Notes under the pieces: generated by a model | Database searches by the model: none | Seen by the model: only the letters and a program-made list of their open reading frames with translations | Told to the model about the DNA's origin: nothing | Shown: positions 46,601-54,300 of the stretch, piece by piece | Layout of the letters: each line of letters starts with the position of its first letter | How positions within the stretch are numbered: position 1 is the stretch's first letter | Made by a program: the position numbers and the translations under genes | DNA from: Myxococcales bacterium 68-20 | GTDB lineage: Bacteria > Myxococcota_A > Polyangia > Polyangiales > Polyangiaceae | Reading direction: 5' to 3' | Assembly (NCBI GenBank): GCA_001899635.1 | Contig: MKVQ01000002.1 | Coordinates: forward strand, 250,198-314,197 | DNA: 64,000 bases

Positions 46601-49191
46601 CGCTCGACGTCGTCGGCCGCGTGCGAGAGGAGCACCTCGTAGAGGGCCGGCAGGCGCGCCCACTTCTCGTCCTTCTCGTAGAGCGGGACGAGCGCGGCGG
46701 CGGCTCGCTTGTCGTCCGGCTTCATGGACAGAACGCGCTCGTAGGAGCGGAATGCGCGCTCGGGCACGCCGATCTTCTGCTCGTAGATCTCGGCGACGCG
46801 GAACGAGAGCGCGATCTTCGCCTCCCGTTCGGTGACGCGGTCGGCGGTGCCGGAGAGGACGTCGGCGAGCCCGTCCCAATCGTTTGCGGAAGCGTAGAGC
46901 TCGGTGAGCCCGTCGTAGTCGGCCATCGCGAGGTAGCTCTCGCGGAGGATCCGGAGCGCCTTCGCGTGTCCCGGGCTCAGATCGAGCACGCGACGCCACA
47001 CACGCAGCGATCCCGCGTGATCCTGGAGCCGGTCGGAGTAAACGGCCCCGAGCTTCTGCAGGATGGCGAGTCGCACCTGCGAGTCGTCGGCGAGCTCGAC
47101 ACGACGTTCGAGCACCTCGGCGACGGTCGCGAAGTCCTTGTCACGCTCCGCCTGCTTCTCGAGGGCGTCCAGCGCAGCGGCGTCGTCGGGATCCTCCGCG
47201 AGGATCAGCTTGTAGAGGCGGGTCGCGTCGGCGCCGCGATCGAGACGGTCGGCGGCCATCTTCGCCATCTCGCCCCAGAGCTCACGCCGCTCGGCGCCGC
47301 TCGCGCGCTTCGACTCGGCGTCGTAGAGGTCGTAGAGCTGACGGTACGCGCGCCGCTTGCCGTAGAGCTCCTTCAGCCTCTCGACCGCGTCGCGATCGTC
47401 GGGACGAGCCTCGCGGAGCTTCTCGAAGGCCTCGACCGCGTTCTGGACGTTGGAGAACTGCTCGAGCCAGCGTTTCCCGGCCGCGCGATAGAGCTCCGCC
47501 TTCACGCCCGGATCGGGCTCGAGCTCCGCAAGGCGCATCTGCGTCGTGAGCAGGTCACGCCAGCGACCGAGCGCCTCGTAGACGCGCGCGAGCTCGCGGA
47601 CGGCGTCGGCGTCGTTCGCGTCCAGCGCGATGGTCTGCGAGAGCACCGTCACCAGCGCCGAGTCGCTCTTGATGTTCTCGCGGTAGATCTGCGCGATCTC
47701 GCGGAGCACCGGGAGGCGCGTGGCGGCGTCGTCCGGCGACACGCGCTCTAGCTCGGAGCGGAGCAGATCGGCGAGGTGGTTGAACGAGCCGCTCGTGCGG
47801 TAGAGACGCTTGAGGGCCTCGCGCGCCTCGGTGTTGTTCGGCTGCGAGCGGAGCAGCGTGCGCCACTGCTCGATCGCCTTCTGCGCGTTCGCCCCCTCCT
47901 CGGCGAGCTGGGCGATCTCGCCGGCGAGCTTCGCACGCTCGGGTCCGTCGGGCATCGCGCGCTGCGCGTCGGTGAGGATCTGGACGAGCCGGGTCTGCTC
48001 GCCCTTGTGCAGGCACCACTCGCGGAAGAAGTCGAGCATTCCCGGATGCGCGGGCTCGTGCTTGCGCAGGCGCTCGAAGTAAGGCTCCGCCGCGTCCGTC
48101 TTGTGCCGCATCCTCCAGTTGACCATCGCGATCTGGAGGACGATGCCGACCTCCTGGCCCGGGCGGACGCCACCGCCCGAGAGCTGGTCGTCGTAGAGCG
48201 CCACGAGATGGTCCCACATCTCGCCTTCAGTGAAGTGATCGACGAGCGCGCGCGTCGCCTCGGCGTGCCCGGGAGAGAGATCGAGGATCTTCTCGTAAGC
48301 GGCCATGGCGCGCTCCTTCGCGGAGGGCTTCTTCTTGAGCACGCGCGCCAGCCGCGTGTACGCCGCGACCTTCTCGTCCTTCGCCGTGACTTCGGTCGCG
48401 AAGGCGTCGAGCGCGGTCGCGAGCTCTTCCCACCGCTCCTCGCCGCCGAGAATGCGCTCGAGGAGGACCGCCGCGCGGCGGTTCTTCGGATCGGAGACCA
48501 GCGCGTCGCGGAGGAGGCCGATGATCTTCTCGAGGAGATCGCGCCGCGGGTCCTTGCCCTCCTTCGCGGACGCCCCCTTGTCCTTCTTCTTCCCCTTCCG
48601 CTTGCTCTTCGGGCCGCTCTCTTCCTCGTCCATCTTCGTCGCGTCGGCGAGCGCACGTGCCTCCAGCTCGGGGCGCGCATAGCGGTAGGCGATCTCCGCT
48701 GCGCTGACGAGGAGCGAGCTCTTGAACGCCGGGTCGTTCGCGGACTTCGCCTCCGTGAAGTACTTCTGTGCGAGGTCCTTCCACCTCCCGCGCTTCACCT
48801 CGCTGCGCTCGATCGCCTCCTCGGCACCAGCGTCGCCGGGGCGAAGCGCGAGGACACGGCGGTACGCCGCGAGCGCGCCAGCATCGTCGAGCAGCACGTC
48901 GTCACGTACGCGAGCGAGCTCGAGGGCCAGCTCCGCCTCGCGCTCTCCGGTCGCGAGCGCCGCTTCGATCTCTAGGAGGTCCGCGACGGCCTCGTACTCG
49001 CGCCGCATCTCGTGTGCCCGGCGTGCAGCTTCGAGGAGCGACGCGAGCTCGCTTGCGCCCATCTCGCCCGGATCCACGGTGCCATCGGCCCCCGCATAGC
49101 CGAGAGCCGAACGGAGCTCGTTCCAAGCCTGCTCGTTGTCGGGCTCGTCCTGGAGGACGCCCAAGGCGTTGCGAATCGTGTTGGCGCTCAT
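37669..49191 (-). CDS. giant TPR-repeat protein, 3,840 residues
   Basis: A single open frame of 11.5 kb coding for a cytosolic, almost wholly helical repeat protein. After a short start (MSANTIRNALGVLQDEPDNE) TPR-like units run to the end, often in the form RWxDLxxLYxRRxE, then AYRRVLxLxPxD and ALxALxRLYE. By length there is room for around 100 units of 34 residues. Two breaks stand out: a Lys-rich segment near residue 197 (PKSKRKGKKKDKG) and a Pro/Gly-rich segment near residue 3,620 (SNPPGGSMIPPPPP). The last 200 residues are more regular TPRs. No signal peptide or enzyme motif is visible. It probably forms a long solenoid scaffold. Its stop overlaps the DUF374 gene, and its start faces the PlsC gene across a shared control region. 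Long frames on the other strand (e.g. 40042-43473, 44518-47751) are shadows. Confidence 0.88.
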   Translation of the reverse strand: MSANTIRNALGVLQDEPDNEQAWNELRSALGYAGADGTVDPGEMGASELASLLEAARRAHEMRREYEAVADLLEIEAALATGEREAELALELARVRDDVLLDDAGALAAYRRVLALRPGDAGAEEAIERSEVKRGRWKDLAQKYFTEAKSANDPAFKSSLLVSAAEIAYRYARPELEARALADATKMDEEESGPKSKRKGKKKDKGASAKEGKDPRRDLLEKIIGLLRDALVSDPKNRRAAVLLERILGGEERWEELATALDAFATEVTAKDEKVAAYTRLARVLKKKPSAKERAMAAYEKILDLSPGHAEATRALVDHFTEGEMWDHLVALYDDQLSGGGVRPGQEVGIVLQIAMVNWRMRHKTDAAEPYFERLRKHEPAHPGMLDFFREWCLHKGEQTRLVQILTDAQRAMPDGPERAKLAGEIAQLAEEGANAQKAIEQWRTLLRSQPNNTEAREALKRLYRTSGSFNHLADLLRSELERVSPDDAATRLPVLREIAQIYRENIKSDSALVTVLSQTIALDANDADAVRELARVYEALGRWRDLLTTQMRLAELEPDPGVKAELYRAAGKRWLEQFSNVQNAVEAFEKLREARPDDRDAVERLKELYGKRRAYRQLYDLYDAESKRASGAERRELWGEMAKMAADRLDRGADATRLYKLILAEDPDDAAALDALEKQAERDKDFATVAEVLERRVELADDSQVRLAILQKLGAVYSDRLQDHAGSLRVWRRVLDLSPGHAKALRILRESYLAMADYDGLTELYASANDWDGLADVLSGTADRVTEREAKIALSFRVAEIYEQKIGVPERAFRSYERVLSMKPDDKRAAAALVPLYEKDEKWARLPALYEVLLSHAADDVERRGFYEKLAEVVGHRLADRPAAFRYAKKAYELAPTAEGTLASLEAWARASGEWAGLAQAIQARLESAEGADEQRELRMKLAEVSAQHAGKPDDAVLAYKDLIEANPEDEAAIAGLDRLLRSSPDRHDDLRWLFRLRVNRAEGRAAVPLLAEWALLEEEAFAEPARATEIHKELLGIDPEHVGSLRALSRLLLAAGDAEGAAGILSRERDLEEGANRVARELDLARLYLGPLENPREALAAATRALEIAPQHAQVIALVEELMPLAETRKDAAILLEAAYAAAGQFEKQGDVLGVLIATAPSKQDRLALHLRLAAVKQNLGDRLAAFEVLAKAALEYPSELDLWDRLAVLANKTGRTQQFVETITQAVPETGETGLPVHVEMDLAERAATLYDENLGEIDLATPYLERILARDPGNDRAFLRLKQILTTRERWKDLEALYERMVAATESAERRTDLLAEVAIIAEEITSDGAKAIHYYERILELEPGHEQAIFALDKLYAAHERWQNLADLLRRRIELAGSTASVQLKLRLGTLLFVKLGDPKNALDHLEEVVLGDTSSREARELVEKCLVHPDLRQRAAIILEGVYSDRDEISDLVRVLEIRLEFVADDVERRELLRRVAELRDERLIDDAGSFETYARLLPLSPGDVEARQRYLEIATRLGKREEAAEVLTAAAKNADAPQPRAEILGDVARIHEEAGRVDRSEGVFRQVFELAPEDPSIALPATRALERIYLAGGKYGELAGILRAQVKLEEQADARRQLLGRLARLSEESLSDDAAAIAAWKERLEDDPADDDALASLDRLYERGGDLRSLVEILRTRERNANDAEARKVLMGRAAKALETIGEVDEAILAYRAVLDDFGADRKILGALAVLYEKAERARDLAETLEADLGLATEPEDRIDLLTRMGDVRRKRLGEIDEAVEAYRQALTIDPGTVPAREALEELLAEEGARGEVAEILRPLYEAAGTDDKLVRVLDIQIELESELDPRLELLSRAASVSEGPLNDLPKAFAYTSRGLRESAAEPSVDEWIARAERLSERISPSTGERSWAELVALYRAALPEILDEDKQVSVLLRVAELARTKLSDAALAKECYRRALELRPEETRALTALESLHEEAGEHEHLIEVLKRRAEIATSDAEKRGILYKQAKICDVSLGDRDRAIGVYEQIVELGLDAPAVAALERLYTASSRWGDLVALHERELGVDETTLDRRATLYHALGRVFEKELAEPERAFEAWGEALRVDPTHEATVQSLEQIVAQRANGDRAQAARAAEMLEGVYLTRLDWRKVMGAVEARLEGSEDPGERRELLRRLAKLHEEQEENYRAALDVMAKLLAEDVTDEATWAELERLARVATAEERLAEIFAGELEKIDADEPATARLAYRTGELFEALGARADGQKHTNRALQFYRRAYQFAPEDEQQAFRAIDRLLSAAKRPAERVALYRDALEYRTDPVDRVATLHTIAKIEEGEVGDDDAAIVTFRNVLDVDETDATALDALGRLYERRERWRDLADLYRRRAEQSALPEEEARWRLSLANVLDGKLEDTVSAIDELEAVIGLVSPQASELGQAAVKELEAKLGSEDHRPRVVELLGPIYEQADDWQKLVEIARHRYAIAGSPNEKVSVLRDVGQLLEERGNDLGRAFDCLKEAFTIDPDDGDTREELDRLAVATSRWDDLADAYEQGIEKIDGIGRRELVEALAKLHDQRRDDPRKALDAWERLFSLDESDSRPLDEMDQLATLLSDWPTLVRVLAKRADLTNDDEERASLWRRIGEARRDMLDDQQGSIDAYERALELEPSNAWTLDNLIPLYEERNDAARLVDLYRRRVELCAEYDDDLKHRLLLDAAKCYEVGLQDRREAVVLLGQALATKPNDPEVMKRLSDLYEAEKMWPELLDNLRAEAELVTDPVAKVQTTKRIGRLLAAELDDHEKALEAFREVLAFGYDEEAARAVRQIGESRDELRREAAEVLEPVLAAAGKHEELADALEMRLRAQTEAFERAGTLRAIAKVTEDSLRDLGRAERALLRALAEQPDDGALHADIERVAALIGKDGWSLYADTLGERAASIFDARVTADLFMRLGKVAERELSDLPRAAEAYARAAEQGGDGPEVLVALERVQGGLGDTRALVDVLERRIAIEEDGAAQADLYHRLASLQIDAIGDKAQGLATLRLAVERVPEHAQAREAIERLLADDALFDDAFDTLEGVYRSTNRGEDLARLYERRVDRADGTRAKTRARLELARVRENEANDPVGAQRAVEAALVGEPTDADALTELERLAEKNNAWREAADALGRALEAHDRAAAGATGAAELWARLGGWHRDKVGDLSSAEGAFAKALDADPENIELVRALETLRRGPGRERDRVATLRRLVKLEGEPDRKRELAREAAELAEVTLADAKLAEEVLRELLAENDADAWANGELTRLRENAGDYQEVVTLLLKRAEAESDGDQALRLRHRAAEVASERLGDRDRAVALYEEILEQERGDVRAQERLRALYRELGKYNELARLLAMLIELAESADARSHLRVDLARLQLEKFENVRDATDTLRAILDEDPDHEEAAKVLGALFEKAEQYAELSELQTSLVERARARGEAALELSRMVVLGETLELRVKDARRALEIYEQVLERDARHAEALEAVARLAEGRGAWDKAERALASLLETASGARAVEIALRLASARKELGDEQGMEDALKRALEADPESTDVRERLGQLYERAKKWAELAGLLASNADIIAAAYGGIVAPPPEVAPVGRSSNPPGGSMIPPPPPHVAEQVKLLRRAAEIHLVERKAPADAVPVLERVTELVPSDRELLLLLCDAYTASQRERDAATVLERIIASFGSKRTKELSLYHHRLGRALATLGEKDVALTQLDMAFKIDPGSIEVLRDLGVLAIEIGDLDRAQKTFRALLLQRLDAQSGITKGEVFYYLGEISMKQGDKAKAVQMLERAVENDPNLARAKTMLAELKG

Positions 49192-49211
49192 CTTGATCCC
49201 GGGTGAAACGA

Positions 49212-49245
49212 TTCTCGAATGTAAGCCGTCCACATCATTCGAGAA
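49212..49245. promoter_or_regulatory. 10-bp perfect inverted repeat ahead of the giant TPR gene
   Basis: TTCTCGAATG (49212-49221) and CATTCGAGAA (49236-49245) are separated by 14 bases. The repeat starts 21 bases before the giant TPR ATG, in the 198-base region it shares with the PlsC gene. Its centre-to-centre spacing of 24 bases is a little over two helical turns, which suits a protein dimer. It could also fold in the leader RNA. Confidence 0.5.
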
Positions 49246-49389
49246 AGGCGAGGTGACAGACTGCGGCGCAGCGATGGTATTGAGCCTTTCCCGCGCAAGC
49301 AAGCACGCGGTTTGCGGCAGTTGCGGAGCACAGCGGCCGCGTCGTCACCGGCGATCTCCCTGCTTTCCCACGCCCTTTTCTGTGGGAGG

Positions 49390-50160
49390 ATGGCGACCCT
49401 CGTTTCCTCGGGCGTGACCGTGCCTCTCGGGAAATCCCTCCTCCTGTCACTCCGCAACGTCTTCGAGACGCTGTACGTCTCCGCGCCGACGGTCGTCGAT
49501 GCCTTCCGCGGCACGGTCTCGAGGAAGGTCTGCGACGAGCGGCTCGAGTCATGGGCGTCACGGGTCGTCGCCAACAGCGAGATGATGGTCTCCGTCCACG
49601 GACGCGAGAACATCCCGTCGGGGCTCACCGGGCACGGCTCGGGACCGGCGTTCCTGGTGATGAGCAACCACCAGTCGCACTACGACGTGGCGGTCCTCTA
49701 TTACGTCCTCGGCTCCAGCATCCGCATGATCGCAAAGCGCGAGCTCTTCGATCTCCCCGTGTTCGGCGGGGCGCTGAGGGCCGCGGGCTTCATCTCGATC
49801 GACCGCAAGAACACCGAGCGCGCGATCGCGAGTCTCGACGATGCGAAGCAGGAGCTCGCCGCCGGGGTCCCGATCTGGATCGCGCCCGAGGGAACGCGTA
49901 GCCCCACCGGCAAGCTCCTGCCGTTCAAGAAGGGTGGCTTCGTCCTCGCGCTCGCCACGGGCGCTCCCATCCTCCCGGTGAGCATCCGTGGGACGCGCGA
50001 CGTGCTCCGCGCCAAGGGCATGCTGTCGAAGCCGGGCGTCGAGGTCTTCGTGACAATCCATCCCCCGGTCGATCCGGCGCGATTCTCTCACCTGAGTCCC
50101 AAGGCTGCCCGAGATGCCCTGGCCGAAGAGGTGAGACGCGCAATCGCGAGCGGTCTTTGA
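49390..50160 (+). CDS. 1-acyl-glycerol-3-phosphate acyltransferase (PlsC family)
   Basis: A 256-residue membrane acyltransferase that adds a fatty acid to a lysolipid, most likely lysophosphatidate. The four family motifs are present: NHQSHYD (HX4D), the segment FISIDRKNTERAI, EGTRSPTGKLLPFKKGG and ILPVSIRGTRDV. The N-terminal 60 residues are partly hydrophobic. The start is uncertain: the ATG at 49390 is directly against GGGAGG, so a nearby downstream GTG may be used instead. Its stop overlaps the ATG of the lipid kinase by one base (TGATG), so the two are made together. It is divergent from the giant TPR gene. Confidence 0.92.
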   Translation: MATLVSSGVTVPLGKSLLLSLRNVFETLYVSAPTVVDAFRGTVSRKVCDERLESWASRVVANSEMMVSVHGRENIPSGLTGHGSGPAFLVMSNHQSHYDVAVLYYVLGSSIRMIAKRELFDLPVFGGALRAAGFISIDRKNTERAIASLDDAKQELAAGVPIWIAPEGTRSPTGKLLPFKKGGFVLALATGAPILPVSIRGTRDVLRAKGMLSKPGVEVFVTIHPPVDPARFSHLSPKAARDALAEEVRRAIASGL

Positions 50161-51179
50161 TGAATACTGTATCCGGCAAAGGGCTCTACATCCTCGTCAA
50201 CGCCAACGCGAAGCGCGGCGGCCGGCGCATCGCCGTCCAGATCGCGCGCGCACTCCCAGGCGCCACCGTCCGGCTCACGCGCAGCATCCAGGAGGTCGAG
50301 GGATGGCTGCGTACCGTGCTCGCCAACGGGACGTCGTCGATCCGCTGCATCCTCTCCGCAGGCGGTGACGGATCCGCGGTGACGCTGCTCAACGCGCTCG
50401 ATCGCGTGGTGCCGAAGGGCAAGCCCTTCCCTCCCATCGGCGCGCTCCCGCTCGGCACCGGCAACGCGTGGGCGCACGCGCTCGGTGCACGCAAGCTGGA
50501 CGCCTGCGTTCGTGCGCTGGCGAAGCACCATGGCCCGGTGCCCACGCGCAGGTATTCGCTGCTCGAGTGTGACGGCGTGCTCACCTTCTTCGGCGGCTGC
50601 GGATGGGACGCGCAGGTCCTCGACGACTACCGCCAGCAGGTCGAGCAGTCGCCCTCGAGCCGCATCGCCAAGAGCGTCTGGGGCTACGTCACGGCGATGC
50701 TCACCCGAACCGTGCCGAAGACGCTGCTCCACGGGCGCCCCCGCGTGATCATCGAGAACCTCGGCGACGAGGTCTACGTGATCGACGAGGGATACCGCCT
50801 CAAGCGGCTCGAGGGCGCGCGCCGCGGGACGATCCTCTACGACGGCATGGCGAGCGTCGCCGGCGCCGCGACGTGTCCCGAGTTCGGCTACGGCTTCAAG
50901 GCATACCCGTTCGCGGAGCGCCTCCTCGACCTGCTCAACGTGCGCCTCTACGATCAGAAGGCGCTCTCCGCCGTTTACGACATCCCGAAGCTCTGGCGAG
51001 GCCAGCATCCGCTCGAGGGCATGCAAGACTGGTTCGCGACGGAGATCAGGATGACGTTCTCGCGCCCGGTACCGCTCCAGATCGGCGGCGAGGCGGTCGG
51101 CTCCCGCCTGACCGTGGAGTTCAAGAAGTCCGATCGCTCCGTCGACGCGCTCGACTGGCGCATGCTCGGCCTCGCCTGA
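50160..51179 (+). CDS. diacylglycerol-kinase-type lipid kinase
   Basis: A 339-residue lipid kinase of the DAGK catalytic family. The nucleotide-binding fold has GLYILVNANAKRGGRRIAVQ, the GGDG motif in ILSAGGDGSAVTLLNAL and the PLGTGNAWAHALG loop. The C-terminal beta-rich part (MASVAGAATCPEFGYGFKAY; LQIGGEAVGSRLTVEFKK) is the lipid-binding lobe. It could phosphorylate diacylglycerol, giving phosphatidate, or another neutral lipid such as ceramide. Coupling to PlsC makes a glycerolipid recycling step plausible. The second large TPR gene starts 194 bases downstream on the same strand. Confidence 0.92.
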   Translation: MNTVSGKGLYILVNANAKRGGRRIAVQIARALPGATVRLTRSIQEVEGWLRTVLANGTSSIRCILSAGGDGSAVTLLNALDRVVPKGKPFPPIGALPLGTGNAWAHALGARKLDACVRALAKHHGPVPTRRYSLLECDGVLTFFGGCGWDAQVLDDYRQQVEQSPSSRIAKSVWGYVTAMLTRTVPKTLLHGRPRVIIENLGDEVYVIDEGYRLKRLEGARRGTILYDGMASVAGAATCPEFGYGFKAYPFAERLLDLLNVRLYDQKALSAVYDIPKLWRGQHPLEGMQDWFATEIRMTFSRPVPLQIGGEAVGSRLTVEFKKSDRSVDALDWRMLGLA

Positions 51180-51373
51180 CGGCGCGCGCTTCTGCGGAGG
51201 TGCGCACGGGCGTGGTGTCAAGCGATCCGAGCACGCGCGGATGACCGGTATGGGCCGGAGCTTTCGCGAGCCGAACGATCCGGTATCCTGAACGAGCGGG
51301 ACCAAGCGGCCCGTGAGCGAGCTCACGCGACCGCGCGCGTCCTCGCGCCCACCCGAAGGAGCTGGAGAGCCAG

Positions 51374-54300
51374 ATGCCTCAAGGCGGAGACAACCGTTCG
51401 ACGAGCCCCGAATCCGAGCTCGACGCCAGCGCGCTCGAGTCGGTGCCTCCGATGCCGGCCGCCCCAGCGTACACGCCGCCGCCTGCGCCGCCGCCGCCCC
51501 CGTCTTCGGCGCGCTCCCTCGGCCCCACGCCGAGCGTCGTCCCGCGCGCGACCCCATCGCGTCCGCGGCCAGGGGCTCCGCCGCCTCCCGTGCCGCCATC
51601 GCAGCCGACCGCACGGCCGACGGCTCCTCGCGCAGCCGCGTCCGCCGTCCCGAACGCCGGGCTTCGCCTTCCGACCCAACCGCCGGGACCGCCGCGCGCG
51701 CCCGCGGCTCCTCCGTCGATCGCGCCGCAGGCCGCGGTGAAGCCCCAGCCGTCCGGCCCTCCCCCGCCCTCTCCATGGCGCGGCCCCGTCGAGCGGATCG
51801 CGCGCGAGGTCACGGCGCGCCTCCACCAGCACCCGGTGCGCGCGGCGATGCTGCTCGCGGCGCAGGCGCGCATCTGCGCCGACGCGATGGGCGATCCGCT
51901 CGCGGCCACGACCGCGCTCACGCGCGCGTCCGAGCTCGCCCCCGAGGCGCGCTTCCTCGCGAGCACCTGGCGATGGCTCTCAGAGCAGGGCGCCGACCGC
52001 CTCGACGTGCTCCATCGCACGCGCGCCGAGCTCGCGCATGTCGGCGAGGGGCGCGAGCGCGCGAGCCTGCTCTGGCAGGCAGCGGCGATCGAGGAACACG
52101 TCGCCGGCGACATCGCTGCAGCGATGCGAACGCTAGGCGAGCTGCTCGTGCTCCAACCGAACGACGTCGGCGCGCTCGACGCGCTCGCAGCTCTCCATCT
52201 CCGCGCACGCTCCGGAGACGAGAGCGCCGGATGGTCGGCTGGCGCCGATGGGCTCCCGGGCGACGACAAGGCAGTCTTCGGCGGCGTCATCGAAGCCCTC
52301 GACCTCGTTGCACAGGTCACGGACGACGCGATCACGCGCAGCGCGCTTCACGGCGCGGCCGGCGCGCTCCGCGATCGCTACCTCGCCGACACCGACGGCG
52401 CGCTCGCCTCGCTCCGCCGCGCGCTCGAAGCCGATCCGACGAACGCCGGCGCACAAGCGACGCTCGAGGCGCTTCTCCTCCGCCGGCGCGCCTGGGACGA
52501 ATACGCCCGCGTCATCGCCGCCCAGGCAGACCGTACCGCGGAGGCAGTGACGGCGCGCGAGCTCTTCGAGCGCGCCGGCGACGTGTTCGCCGAGTGCGTC
52601 GGCGATCACGCGCGCGCGGCACATTGTTACGTGCGGGCCGCGACGCTGACCGAAACGGACCCTGCGCCCGTCGAGAAGCTCGCAACCGTGCTCGAGGCCG
52701 CCGGCCGATGGGAGGACGCAGCAGCGGCCTACGAGCGGCTCCTCGCGCGCCTGCGCGAGCCTGCGCAGAAGGCGTGGGCGCTCCTCCGCCTCGGCAGCCT
52801 CCAGGAGACGCGGCTGAAGCGCGCCGACGACGCGCTCGCCGCGTACCGGCTCGCGGTCGATGCATCGCCGACGTTCGCGCCGGCAGTGCAGGCGCTCCTC
52901 CGTACGAGCCGCGAGCGCGGGCTCCCGCTCGCGATCGAGCTCGAGCGACGCGAGGCGGACCGCATCGTCGATCCGCAGGTCCGCGCGGTGCGCTATGCGG
53001 CGCTCGCCGAGTACGTCGAGGCGACGAGCGCGCCCGATCTCCCGGAGGAGGCGGCGGTGCTCTACGAGCGCACGCTCGCGCTCGATCCGACGAACGCCGC
53101 CGCCTTCGATGCGCTCGACCGCATGTACCGTGCGGCGTCGCAGTGGCCTCGGCTCGTCGCGCTCTACGAGAACGCGCTCACGAAGACCACGCATCCGCGG
53201 CGCGCACGGTCGCTCCGCCTGCAGCTCGCCGAGATCCTGGAAGCGCGCGTCCGGGAGCCGGCCCGCGCGGCCGATCTGCGGCGCGAGGCGCTCGCCGGCC
53301 CCGAGGATCGCTACGACGTCCTCGTCTCGCTCGCCCGCTCGCTCGCCGACGCGGGGCGCTGGAGCGAATACGTCGACGTGCTCGAGGCGCAGGCGAGCAT
53401 GCTGAGCGGCGCGGACGAGATCGCCGCCGTCTACCGCATCGGCGCGGCGCTCGAGACGCGCGTGAAGGATCTCCGCCGAGCGCTCGCGACCTACGAGATC
53501 GTGATCGATCGCGCCCCGGGCCACGAGGCGGCCGCGCGCGCGATCGCCCGGATCCACGAGAAGGAAGGCCGCTGGGAGCGCGTCATCGACGCGGAACGCC
53601 GCCTGCTCGATCTCGCAACGCGGCCCGAGGACGTCATCGAGGGGCTCGTTCGTATCGCGCGTGTCTTCGAGGAGCACCTCGGCCGCGTCGAAGACGCGAT
53701 CGCCTCCTACCTCGAGGCGCTGCATCGCGCCCCTGCATACGTGCCCATCGTCGCCGCCCTCGAGCGTCTCCTCCGCGGTACCGGCGATTTCCGTCGGCTC
53801 GCTCAGGTGCTCCAGCGCCACGCGGACGCTGCGGGCGACCCACACGTGAAGGCCCGCGCTCGCATGCGCGCGGCCACCATCCTGGAGCTGTGCCTCGACG
53901 ACACGGATACCGCGACAGCGGCCCACGCACGAGCAGCCGAGGCGCTCGGGAGCGTTGCTGCGGGCGGGCTCGGCGAGGCAGACCACCAGGCAGCGCTCTG
54001 GGGTCTCCTCCGCCTCCACGAGACGCGCGGGGAGTGGGACCGTGTCGACGGCACGCTTGCGGCGATCCTCGAGACCACGACCGAGCCCTCGTCGCAGAGG
54101 CGCGTCCTCGTGCGCCTCGCGCGTAACGCCGAGCTCCGCCTCGACGACGTCCCTCGCGCGGCGCGTCTCTACGAGGAGGCGCTCGCGAGCGGCTCGAAGC
54201 CCGCTGCGATGGCCGTCGATCGGCTGCGCCTTGCCCGCCTCGAAGGCAAGCCTGATGCGATCGCGAGCTGCCTGTCGGCGATGGCCGCGAACACCACCGA

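Noticed and set aside
40042-47751. Long plus-strand frames (1,143 and 1,077 codons) inside the giant TPR gene
   Set aside because: They are antisense shadows made by high GC at third positions; their products are repetitive Arg/Leu/Glu-rich sequence with no domain pattern or ribosome-binding site.
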